From Mytilus trossulus (taxonomy: Eukaryota; Mollusca; Bivalvia; Mytilida; Mytilidae), in contig NC_086377.1 of assembly GCF_036588685.1 (NCBI RefSeq), forward strand, positions 72,298,283-72,362,282: a DNA stretch of 64,000 nt, given 5' to 3'. Position 1 is the stretch's first letter, and the number at the start of each line of letters is the position of its first letter. The position numbers were made by a program, and so were the translations under genes. A model generated the notes under the pieces. The model did not search any database and had not been told where the DNA came from. It worked only from the letters and a program-made list of their open reading frames with translations. Below, in pieces: positions 55,401-64,000 of this stretch.

Positions 55401-55784
55401 AGCTTCCCATACACTCTGAATCTAGTTCTTAGTTAACATTTAAAGTCTATTTTATTGAATTCAACATTGTTCTAACATTTTATAACGTATTGGCAATTTC
55501 GATTGACTTTATTAGACACTTGCGTTCAGCCAACTAGTGCTGACACCATTTGGAACTCTTGGTTTAATAGCTTTCTTATGAGCAGCAACTTTCTATCAAG
55601 ACAATCATTATAGAAAATGCAATTGTATGTAACCAACTGCGGCTATTGCCTTCTGATGCGTAGGAATAAATGTGAATCTTCCTTATTTTCGCTTACCTAA
55701 ACGAAGAAGATACAATATAAAAGCAACAGTAGTATACCGATCTTCATTATTTTGAATTTTACTTTTTTCACAAATCAAAGATCA

Positions 55785-56215
55785 GAAAAACCCAGTTAAC
55801 ACATCGTTAACGTAGAAGTCTCTAGTGACAAAATGAAGCACATCTCGTTTTCTCCTTCCATGGCAGTTTTTCTAAGTCCGTATGATGCAATAGCAGGGCT
55901 AGGACACACACATGCGATACACTGTTAGAGGTTTGTCAAAATTATTGTCGGTGTACCAGAAAAATCGTAGATAGTCTATGTTGTTCATCAACTTTAAAAC
56001 TGTAATACATAATGGCCACTTGCACCCTACGGAAGCGTATCAAAACACTTATTAAATTATTCGTCAAATCTGGTCCACTTAGCAACTTATTGTTCAGAGA
56101 CACACCATCAAATTGAGCTGATGAATCAAACACAGCATGAGGTTTCCCAGGTTTCTTTGGGGTGGTAAACCCCGAAAAGAGGCAAATACCATTGTTCCTG
56201 ATCATCGTTGATATG
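55785..56215 (-). pseudogene. BEL/Pao retrotransposon RT fragment
   Basis: Minus-strand pieces in three frames read [13 protein letters not shown], then [20 protein letters not shown] with [18 protein letters not shown]. Next come [36 protein letters not shown] and VTRDFYVNDVLTGF. This is the RT order of BEL/Pao pol. The catalytic ADIxxMF strand is replaced by a short deletion near 56010, and the second active site reads YVND instead of YVDD. No gag, integrase or LTR is nearby. Confidence 0.7.
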
Positions 56216-56698
56216 TTTGGCCTTCTCAGCATGACCCTTTTTCCGGTATTTTTGTGTTTTTACTTTTCCAAAATTGTGATCACAAAAGTGATGAAATGTT
56301 CACGCTTTTCCAGATCTTTGCGAAGATTTTTGCTCTTTTCCGAAATTGTCTTTATCAAATGACCGATTTTAGGTAACATCAGATACAATTATCATAAAAA
56401 TTGTCAAATTTTCAGTAAAATGTTAAAAAATTATCAATATAGGAATTATCTGATTGAATATCCCAAAGGAGGCAAAAATTAATCAAATATTGCAACTTTT
56501 AAATAAAAAACATCAAATACACTTATAAGAAATGATAAATTTACTGTAAAATGTGGAAAATTATCAATACACTTATTGCAGTTTTAGTGTTCATTCTATA
56601 CAAATATTTAAAAAGGTTGGCGAATTTATGGTTCCACCTAATACAAAAATAAAAAAGTGGCTAAATTAACAGAAAAATATTTTTTTTTTAAATTAATC

Positions 56699-56978
56699 AA
56701 GCCATGGAGGTTCTATTACAATTGTCTTGATTAAATGACCGACTTCTTGACTGCTGTAGTTTATCAAATCTAATACTTTTCATACAATTACCTTCAATAT
56801 TAATTTCCTCAATTCTCTTTCCTTTGAATTTCGAAACCACATTAAAGTCTTGCATCAACATGAGTTTTCCAATATTAAATCTCTCTATATACCCTGATGT
56901 CCCACGGTAGTGCTGCATGTGAACGTTGAAAGAATGGCCCATGTGTTTGCATAAATGCTCCAGCTTAAGTGGTTTCAA
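56699..56978 (-). pseudogene. C-terminal fragment of a tyrosine-recombinase-like gene
   Basis: 93 codons starting KPLKLEHLCKHMGHSFNVHM then QHYRGTSGYIER and ending near a Gln/Ser-rich tail (TGA 56697). The H-x2-G-H-x5-H pattern with a nearby Tyr resembles the last catalytic box of tyrosine recombinases. An FKGKRIEEI block follows, as in a multi-copy invertebrate family of unknown role. The upstream catalytic arginine part is absent. It could instead be an unrelated zinc or helical protein. Confidence 0.4.
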
Positions 56979-57120
56979 TCACCTAAAGTGATCAAACAAT
57001 AATAAAGTATATTACTAATCTAGCTTTTGAACACCATTTGGGTGACCTTGATAGTAGCCAAAGAAGGCGTCCTAGTGCATCAATGCACCATCATTCGTCA
57101 GTCAAACTTCTGAAGAGAAA

Positions 57121-57317
57121 TTGTTAAGACATGATGCATTGGACACAGAACATGCCTTTGGTGGAACGTTCGACAATGATAAAAGATGCCATAAAAGGAG
57201 GACGTACTCTAAGGGAAATTCACATGACTACGAAAAATCAGTAATTACTGAAGTTCATGATGAAATGATGCAACCCGTTAAAACTATAAAGGCAAGAAAG
57301 AAAAAAAAACATATTCA
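57121..57317 (+). other. Unrecognised coding-like frame left of a SINE
   Basis: 65 codons with KRCHKRRTYSKGNSHDYEKS and a basic end KARKKKKH, directly abutting the SINE. No start is certain, and the family is not recognised. A second open stretch at 57735-57995 (SSYYPIPENDMPLSSPS) lies on the far side of the SINE. They may be one interrupted gene, but registers and target duplication do not prove it. Confidence 0.25.
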
Positions 57318-57720
57318 TTGATTGATTATTGGTTGCTTAACGTCCAGTGGCAAATATTTCATGCATATTCAGGACTAGAACAAGCTAACAATAAATACAA
57401 TAGGTAGGTTGTTGTAACAGAGGCCATCTAGGATGATGGTCGGGGAAATTTGGACTACCACTGGAAAATGAGGGTATATTGGATAGGGACAGAAATTTTG
57501 CCTTGCAACAGGCCACCTACGGACCCCTCGAAGAGTTGTTGCAAGGGTTTTTAACGTGCAAAGAGCGTGGCACTCTCTTTACACGAGGCATCGGATTTAA
57601 CGTCCCCCTTCTGACCGGACGTGACTGCGAACTTGATACATCCCTCACAGCCAAACGGACGCCCCACTTCGGCAAGCGTTTTACTGCTCGGAAACGGCCC
57701 TTTCTGAGATTAAAACAAAA
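57318..57720 (-). mobile_element. SINE-like retroposon, third copy
   Basis: Begins (as read on +) TTGATTGATTATTGGTTGCT then TAACGTCCAGTGGCAAATAT, the complement of the SINE 3' end, and runs through GGCCACCTACGGACCCCTCG to about TTTACTGC at 57690. A separate tail-like segment on + at 57966-57993 (ACGTTAAGCAACCAACAATC) faces it, so the two ends look like 28-bp inverted repeats. Confidence 0.65.
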
Positions 57721-57993
57721 ACTTAAGCAATACGGTGTATGAGGGAATAAAAAGGAATGTTATGTGGGCTGCCTACTACTTTACGCATCCCTCCTCTTAT
57801 TACCCTATCCCTGAAAATGACATGCCATTGTCGTCCCCGAGTGCTATGGAGCAATTGAAACCAAAAGTCCATACCACAAGTGAAACAATCACATTTCCTT
57901 CAATAGCTGAAGAAGGTAACACGAACTACGATCAAGTTTCTAAATATGATTCAGAATCAGATGTGGACGTTAAGCAACCAACAATCAATCACT

Positions 57994-59466
57994 AAAAACG
58001 GACAATGTTATTGACACCCCAGAATGTCTTAGTTTTCTTCAAGGGGCAACCAGCAGGAGTGGGAGAACAATCAGGCTCAGCAGTAAATTTTAATGACAAA
58101 ATAAATATATATACTTTATAATCTCTTAGTTTAGCCTCAAGATAAAACACAGATGTGGTTCCGTGGTATTTACGCCAGTAAAACATTTCTATGACATATC
58201 ATTATTATACAATAAAAGAAGTTAGAATGTGACTGTTTTCAACGATTTAATTTTGAACCTGGGAGAATTCAACATGTAAACAAGTAATGAGCCAGTAATG
58301 TATTTGATTGTAGCTTAATTGCACCAATCTACAATACAAACAACCAGCTTCTGAATCTCTATTATCGAGATTGATTGGTGATACTCTTTTTATATTTTCG
58401 TGATCCGTGATCATGGAAATTTATTTTCTGTGACTCGTGATTGCCTTTGATTTAGACTCAAAAAAGGTGTATTCATATTCATTATAAGATTTATTTGAAG
58501 CTAAAAAGTTTATTTCATCATTTTCTTTGTTCAAAATTTTTGCTATTATCTCTGTACTTTTGGAGACAATACAATAGTGTGGATTCTCTTTCGTTTCTCA
58601 TCTGATGTCAACTTTTTTGTCAAGTCATAAAATTTGCATGCTGTTTCTTTTATGTTCGTGTCCAGTTTGTGCTCTATGAATGGTTCAAGAGTGTGCAAGA
58701 TCTTTGATTCTTTTGTTACATTTTTGGCTTTTGCGTTTTCACATACTTTATCGCGAGTTCTTCACACATTTTGCTTACTTCTATTGTAGAAGGTGTCGTA
58801 TATTTGTACAGTGAAGCATAAAAGATTTCGGACGTGCATTTTTCACAATTTTTTTTTATGGTGTTTTTCTTCTGCTTCAGAGAGCTTGCACCAATTTATA
58901 AAATTGTGCTTTTTCAAGAAATATGCTTTATTCTCCTGTTTTATTATTATTTTTCCAGTACTTAACATTACTTAAGTAGTTTTGCAATTTTGGGATACGG
59001 GATTTTTTTATTTTTTTTTTATTTTTATTATTTTCAAGATTTACAACAAATACAACACATCAAACATACATACAGTAATTTAAATATATATTTATTTATG
59101 ACAATAAACATTGTTGTAAATTCATTTTTTCTATTTATATGGAAAAAAAAGAAGTAAGAAAATACGGAAGAAAAATATAACTAGAGTTAAATGTTCATGT
59201 TCCACTGTCAGTGTTGCACTTGAGAATTGTAAAAAAAATAATATGAAAAATATCCCGTAAGATTTTCAGTACATAATAAATTGTGCTATTAGATACAATA
59301 ATATTTTATGTTAGTTTTGACAATAAATATAGATTGTATAAACAAATGACAAATTGAATTATAAAAATAATACTTTAAATGCATTCCAAATGGTATCAAA
59401 GTGTTTTTGTCTCTTATTTTTGACTGCCATTATTTTTTCTAAATTGTACATATATTTTAACTTTTC
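57994..59466. other. Mostly non-coding stretch with one decayed frame
   Basis: On the minus strand about 58440-58787 is open apart from one shift near 58575. It reads a Lys-rich helical peptide (TKESKILHTLEPFIEHKLD, then KKLTSDEKRKRI). I do not recognise it. The rest is AT-rich, with T-runs near 59005. Confidence 0.3.
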
Positions 59467-60203
59467 TTAAATGGCACCGACTGAAATATCTTTTGAAAAA
59501 CATCTACTGTTGTATATATATTGTTTCATGTATAGAAAAATCAAATTATATGGGTCACCTTTTCGAACTTTTGTTATATCTCCAAAAATAAAATTCAACT
59601 TATTCAGTGGCAGGCTTACCCCACCAGATAAGAACCAATAATCTACATCTTGTAAAAAAATTTGGATAATCTCACAATTCCACAGAATATGTTCAATGGT
59701 TTCATCTTTTAATTTACAAAAAGTACATAGAGGGTTATCGATAAATTTGATTTTACATACAAATTTTAATATTTGTGGCAAGAATTCTATGGTTGATTCT
59801 GTACTGAAGCCACTGTAGTTTAGTATTGACAGTGACTGTAAAAGGTAGTTTGAATATGTTTCCAAATGAGATCTTCACCTATTATTTCACTCCACTTCAG
59901 TTATCCTGTTGGAGTCACCTTATTACTTATGAGTATTTTGTACATATCTTTAGTACCTTAGTACCGGGATTTAAATTCTTGGAGTGGAATGTGCATCTTT
60001 GGATAGCTATGCATAAACGCATAGTTATTTTCATATCTTGCTCTGACATTCATGATTTGGCTGTGATTTGGAAGATGGACTAGGATTTTGTTTTCTTTAT
60101 GTGGTTGATCATTCCACCTTTTTAAAGTTTCTGGTTCTTTAGTTGACCTTGCCAAGATCACTTTTGCGTAATTACACAAGTTAATTTTTCTTAATTTTAT
60201 CAC
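59467..60203 (-). pseudogene. C-terminal tail of a third LINE
   Basis: Two minus-strand frames. The downstream one has DNPLCTFCKLKDETIEHILW and NCEIIQIF, a C-x2-C-x7-H-x4-C zinc-knuckle region followed by a Trp/Phe-rich stretch. That pattern typifies the zf-RVT segment after RT in L1/Tx1-like LINEs. The upstream frame (59958-60203) has RWNDQPHKENK without a clear domain. RT itself is absent, and AT-rich sequence to about 59000 may be the 3' UTR. Confidence 0.5.
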
Positions 60204-60419
60204 ATATTAGCTAAAATGTTCAACTGATTAGATGACCTTGCAATTATGTTATATCCTCCATTGTTTGTTTATTTCGTATGTTTAAAGATTACTTAATTTT
60301 TGTATTTGTTGTAGCAAAAAGAAATGTGTAAATTCAATTGAATAAAAAAAAGTAGTAAGTAAAATGTACTTTATAAAGCACAAAGGTGTCAGTATTCACC
60401 TCAGAAACTTACAAAACCT

Positions 60420-60531
60420 TTGAATAGACTTATTAAGAAGGGATATAATTACGATACTGTTGTCAAGTCATTAAAGATTGCATATTTTGGTGTTAATATT
60501 GAGTCACTGATAAGGTCTTTGCGTCGGAACT
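60420..60531 (+). pseudogene. C-terminal end of a retroelement RT
   Basis: An open stretch NRLIKKGYNYDTVVKSLKIA then YFGVNIESLIRSLRRN and TAA (60529-60531). It resembles the terminal helix of Penelope-type RTs (compare LSRKLMNQGYVKERLVLFL in the element at 18.8 kb). Only about 37 codons remain, so the class is uncertain. Confidence 0.35.
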
Positions 60532-61020
60532 AAACACATTTATTCTAAAAACAGTTGTTAGCATGACACGGGTTATGTTCTTCTCATATATGTTATGATG
60601 GTATGATACTAAACCCCTAACGGGAAGGATTGTGCCTGATGTTTATATGATGAAATCATAATCTTTCAGTCAGTTTAATTGAAGTCTGGAGCTGGCATGT
60701 CAGTTAACTGCTAGTAGTCTGTTGTTATTTATGTATTGTTGTCATTTTGTTTATTTTTTTTTTGGTTACATCTTCTGACATCAGACTCGGACTTCTCTTG
60801 AACAGAATTTTAATGTGCGTATTGTTATGTGTTTACTTTTCTACATTGGTTACAGGTGTAGGGGGAGGGTTGAGATCTCACAAACATGTTTAACCCCGCC
60901 GCATTTTTGCGCCTGTCCCAAGTCAGGAGCCTCTTGCCTTTGTTAGTCTTGTATTATTTTATTTTTAGTTTCTTGTGTACAATTTGGAAATTAGTATGGC
61001 GTTCATTATCACTGAACTAG
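60532..61020 (+). repeat. Dispersed mussel-type repeat (3' UTR-like)
   Basis: Contains CGGGAAGGATTGTGCCTGAT, GGAGCTGGCATGTCAGTTAA, GGGTTGAGATCTCACAAACA and CCGCCGCATTTTTGCGCCTG. From memory it is a common mussel repeat. It directly follows the RT-like C-terminus and may be its 3' UTR. Confidence 0.5.
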
Positions 61021-61733
61021 TATATATTTGTTTTACTTTTATTATCTCCCTTTGTTATAATGGAAAAATCCATAGTCTTTTGTATTTTTTTTATTACAAA
61101 TTTTATGTACAGTTTGATTTTTAAATTATACCATTGAAATATATGTTAGAAAGAATGAAAGTTTTTAGACTGTGTGGGGCCACTAGGCTATCTGCCCACT
61201 GTGCACCAGCAAAGAAATATTTACATATGTTTGCCTAGGGAGGGAATCGAACCGTCATACACAGTTAAAGAGAGAAAAAAGCAATTTTAAAGAGTATTTT
61301 GAATTGAATTTAATATCAACAGGAGATTTTTCTAGGACATTTTCTCCCCCTTTTTGAACGGACGACTAACGTATGCAAATAAAAGTTGTCCGTTGACAAC
61401 ATTGTTATCCGTTGGGAGTCCGTTGATGTATTTGCCGAATATAACGGATGCATAACGGACACACACCGGATATGTAACGTACGAGTACCGCATAAAACGG
61501 ACACATAACGAAAGCGTACCGGATAAACGAATGAACAAGATATACGGGAAAATCAAAGGCGCCAATGATAATATATGTACATCGCATAAATATTCATAAT
61601 ATTTCTGTGTGTAGTCTGTTTGACTTCTGTAAGTCTTCTTAAAATTGGTTTTTACTACTAAATGATTTTTTTTTTCATGTATGATATATACGAACTCTTG
61701 ACTATGATTATCGTAATTTTGAACCAATAATCA
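61021..61733. other. Spacer with tRNA-like boxes in unusual order
   Basis: On the minus strand a B-box-like GGTTCGATTCCC (about 61238-61249) comes before an A-box-like TAGCCTAGTGG (about 61183-61193), with a 45-bp gap. A real tRNA needs the opposite order, so this is probably a SINE dimer remnant. No gene elsewhere. Confidence 0.3.
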
Positions 61734-61800
61734 AACTAGAGGCTCTTAGAGCCTGTGTTGCTCAAATTGGTCTATGTGTTGATCAATATCATCAATACTA
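61734..61800 (-). repeat. Inverted terminal fragment of the AGCTCACCTG repeat
   Basis: Complement reads GAGCAACACAGGCTCTAAGA then GCCTCTAGTTT, the family's terminal hairpin followed by CTAG. Confidence 0.5.
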
Positions 61801-61859
61801 AGTGTAACATATCTGTATCATCAATAATAAATCTGTAATCGTTTATTTTATTTTATTAA

Positions 61860-62084
61860 AGGCAGCAAAAGGTTTCAAATGGCTATTTTCTAATGGAAGA
61901 TGATGGGACTGAAGTAGACATCATGTATTTCGAAACCCTACCTGACAATTGTCTGGTAATGATATTAAGTGATGGACAGGTTTGGTCACAACCTTCTTCA
62001 TCCTCCTCATCTGAACAGACTGGAGATCATTGTTATGGTAAATGTAGAAATAATGTATACAGAAGAGCAAGAGGCAAACATTAA
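61860..62084 (+). pseudogene. CIDE-N-like exon (second half of domain)
   Basis: After a possible acceptor (TTATTAAAG at about 61860) the frame reads QQKVSNGYFLMEDDGTEVD then MYFETLPDNCLVMIL and SDGQVW. This follows the CIDE-N consensus (LEEDGT-VD...YFQTLPDNT-F--L--GQ-W) found in DFF40/DFF45/CIDE proteins. The Asp/Glu acidic face is present. The first half of the domain would be on an upstream exon not found here. The tail is Ser-rich (SQPSSSSSSEQ) and ends TAA at about 62082 without a donor. It may be an isolated duplicated exon. Confidence 0.5.
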
Positions 62085-62424
62085 TTAACATTAATTATGT
62101 GTATCATTGGAATTAACATATTTTGGAGACAAATTTTTTTCTATGAAATTTTTAAGCAAAGCAACATCATCATAATTATTTAAATTTCAAATACATGTTA
62201 TACTGTGAAAGGATAATTATTCCTGTTGTACTAATTTCTATTATACCCCATTTTGAAACAGTTTTACTTCTGTCTGTCCATCCGTCAGTCCATCAGTAGG
62301 TTAGCCAATCTGTCCCATAAATACTTTTTCGTCACATTATTCTCAGAAACTACATTCAGGATTTATAAAAACAAGTCACTTATACTTTGTTATGCAATTT
62401 TAGATTCATCACTCAACAACTTCC
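62085..62424. other. Spacer without recognised feature
   Basis: AT-rich, no open frame. CTGTCTGTCCATCCGTCAG near 62270 is typical of bivalve repeats adjoining the next element. Confidence 0.35.
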
Positions 62425-62665
62425 TGTTTACCTTCTAATCTAAAACTACTGGATCAAATAAAACCAAACTTGGCCACAATCATCATTGATGTATCTAGTT
62501 TTAAAATGTGTCCGGTGACCTGGACAACCAACCAAGATGGCCGCCATGTCTTAAATTAAAACACAGGGGTACAAATGCCGTTTTTGGCCTATAACTCAAA
62601 AACCAAAGCATTTAGAGCAAATCTGACATAAGGATAAAATTGTTTATCAGGTCAACAGAATATCA
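62425..62665 (+). repeat. Internal fragment of the AGCTCACCTG repeat
   Basis: AACCAAACTTGGCCACAATC, AACCAACCAAGATGGCCGCC and ACTCAAAAACCAAAGCATTT match the family's internal unit. Both ends are missing. Confidence 0.65.
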
Positions 62666-62862
62666 ATATTGGCTTTCTGGATTTTCTAAGAAAATACCAA
62701 GGAAGGTTGTTTAAACACAAGTCTTAGAGGAAAAGATTCAATAAAAGAGTGCTAAACATGATCTGTAACTCCTTGTTAAAGTGTGCAATAAGTATCCTAG
62801 CTCAAAATCTACAAGTGTATTGAAGATTGATGTTCATATTTAATCTTTTGAAATATTTGTAG

Positions 62863-63294
62863 GTTGAAAAAGCTATAGAAGACATCAAGGAATGAAAGAA
62901 ACACCTTGTCAGGGCCCGTAATCAAGAGCATGCAAAGCGTAATTTAACTGATAAGATGAATGAAAATGAGGCCTTAATAACAATTGACTGGGCTATGAAA
63001 TTCTTGCCCAGAAATATCGAGAAGGTCAGGTGGATTGGTATGCACTGGCATATCAGTGTGTCACTTATGAAGAAAGGTGTTACATTTGATAGTATCACTC
63101 ACGTTCATATCTTTGAAAATCCAACTTCCCAAGATGCCGACGTTACCTCTCAAATAATGGTAGATGTAGTAACTGATTTGGTAAAAGTGCTTCCAACTTT
63201 AAACAAGTTCCATCTATTTTCTGGCAATGCTGGATGTTACAAATCAACAGCAACATTAACTCAGCTTCACAGTGGATTGGGGGAATTTATTTGA
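62863..63294 (+). pseudogene. Fragment of an uncharacterised mobile-type gene (DWAMKFLP family)
   Basis: After an acceptor (TTTGTAG at about 62862) the frame reads VEKAIEDIKE, TGA (about 62893), KKHLVRARNQEHAK and TIDWAMKFLP. The conserved QKYREGQVDWY piece follows in another frame, then MHWHISVSLMKKG, HVHIFENPTSQD and FSGNAGCYKS. I know the order IK-W-HL-R, DWAMKFLP, W-WHI, SDNAGCY from a multi-copy cnidarian/mollusc family. Here the expected Trp codon is TGA, and Asp in the DNAGCY motif is Gly. A frameshift pair lies near 63010-63040. The role is unknown and possibly transposase-like. Confidence 0.5.
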
Positions 63295-63412
63295 CACTTA
63301 CAATTTCTCAGAATCTCAAAATGGGAAAGGTGAGACTAGATATTTTTTTTTGTCTGTTTAATTAAATAACATACATATAAAGCTGAATCAAGTAGACAAA
63401 TAGTCAAATTTA

Positions 63413-63820
63413 GACCAGTCAATACCAAAATTAATAAAATTACCATTTCAAAGTATTTTTGGAGACCAGTCAATACCAAAATTAATAAAATTACCATTTT
63501 TAAGTATTTTTTGAGACCAGTCAATACCAAAATTAATAAAATTACCACTTCAAAGTATTTTTTGAGACCAGTCAATACCAAAATTAATAAAATTACCATT
63601 TTAAAGTATTTTTTGAGACCAGTCAATACCAAAATTAATAAAATTACCATTTTAAAGTATTTTTTGAGACCAGTCAATACCAAAATTAATAAAATTACCA
63701 TTTTAAAGTATTTTTTGAGACCAGTCAATACCAAAATTAATAAAATTGCCATTTTAAAGTATTTTTTGAGACCAGTCAATACCAAAATTAATAAAATTAC
63801 CATTTTAAAGTATTTTTTGC
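63413..63820. repeat. 51-bp minisatellite, eight copies
   Basis: Units start at 63413, 63464, 63515, 63566, 63617, 63668, 63719 and 63770 (GACCAGTCAATACC). Divergence is very low. Because 51 is divisible by three, both strands are open through the array, giving repeated 17-residue peptides (RPVNTKINKITILKYFL on +). I regard these as artefacts of the repeat. Confidence 0.95.
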
Positions 63821-64000
63821 ATCCTCAATCTTTTTTTGTTAATCATGGAACAAGAAAGAAATAAACAAGAGTATACACGTTAGTTGCTTAAATATATTAA
63901 AAAACTGCCATAAAAAGACTGAATAAAAGAATTTTGACACCATTGGAGATAATTGCTTGGAAAATGTGTTTTCATATATATTTCTGTAAATTTATAAATT

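Noticed and set aside
57318..57993. DNA transposon with 28-bp terminal inverted repeats
   Set aside because: The apparent TIRs are the SINE 3' end and a separate tail of the same type. Another copy has a 13-bp duplication typical of retroposition.
61183..61250. Functional tRNA gene
   Set aside because: Box order is reversed and no cloverleaf can be drawn.
63413..63820. CRISPR array
   Set aside because: The units are contiguous with no unique spacers, and the DNA is eukaryotic.
63336..63864. Long repetitive proteins on both strands at the right end
   Set aside because: Produced by a 51-bp minisatellite whose period is divisible by three. No start, splice or domain evidence.

Overview
The window looks like accessory, repeat-dominated DNA from a bivalve mollusc, most probably a Mytilus-type mussel. 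The reasons are its AT-rich base composition, eukaryotic splice sites, and an animal mix of transposons (DIRS, N-terminal-endonuclease Penelope, RNase H LINE, Helitron, Ty3/Gypsy, BEL, Tigger). Several dispersed repeats also match families I remember from mussel sequence. The species call rests on memory, not a search. I see no bacterial features, no functional rRNA or tRNA gene, no CRISPR and no clearly intact host gene. 

Layout. 1-5.5 kb: a decayed Helitron on + whose Rep region is replaced by a truncated Ty3/Gypsy piece on -. 5.9-6.5 kb: a 25-bp palindrome, an ACGT cluster and a related motif array. 6.7-9.0 kb: a broken RPA70-like OB-fold gene. 10.07-14.85 kb: a nearly intact DIRS retrotransposon on - with gag, RT, RNase H/MT and tyrosine recombinase, inverted terminal repeats and the diagnostic internal complementary region. 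16.5-18.6 kb: dispersed and tandem repeats. 18.8-21.5 kb: a Naiad-like Penelope element on -. 21.7-27.9 kb: bivalve repeats, an integrase fragment, a 5'-truncated LINE end and a SINE. 28.3-39.2 kb: mixed accessory coding, including a Tigger tail, an unrecognised ~600-residue protein gene split by a SINE, zinc-finger fragments and a five-exon transposase-like pseudogene. 39.5-47.1 kb: one RNase H LINE cut exactly by a 5.36-kb TA-flanked element that carries a 1.7-kb tandem triplication. 47.6-64 kb: a second LINE, BEL and tyrosine-recombinase fragments, more SINEs, a third LINE tail, a CIDE-N-like exon, a fragment of another mobile-type gene family and a 51-bp minisatellite. 

How the parts relate. 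The best candidate for a working system is the DIRS element. Its gag and pol frames meet at a canonical A_AAA_AAC slippery site that leads exactly into the RT frame, and its internal complementary region joins copies of both termini. A second relationship is a SINE family (27.4, 32.6 and 57.3 kb) whose 3' end resembles the 3' end of the RNase H LINE (26.6 and 47.1 kb). One SINE copy has a 13-bp target duplication, which fits mobilisation by that LINE. Degraded hammerhead-ribozyme repeats of the retrozyme type occur at about 1.0 and 34.1 kb. Most other coding traces carry frameshifts or stops. Several of these lie in A-runs, so assembly error must be excluded before individual genes are called dead.
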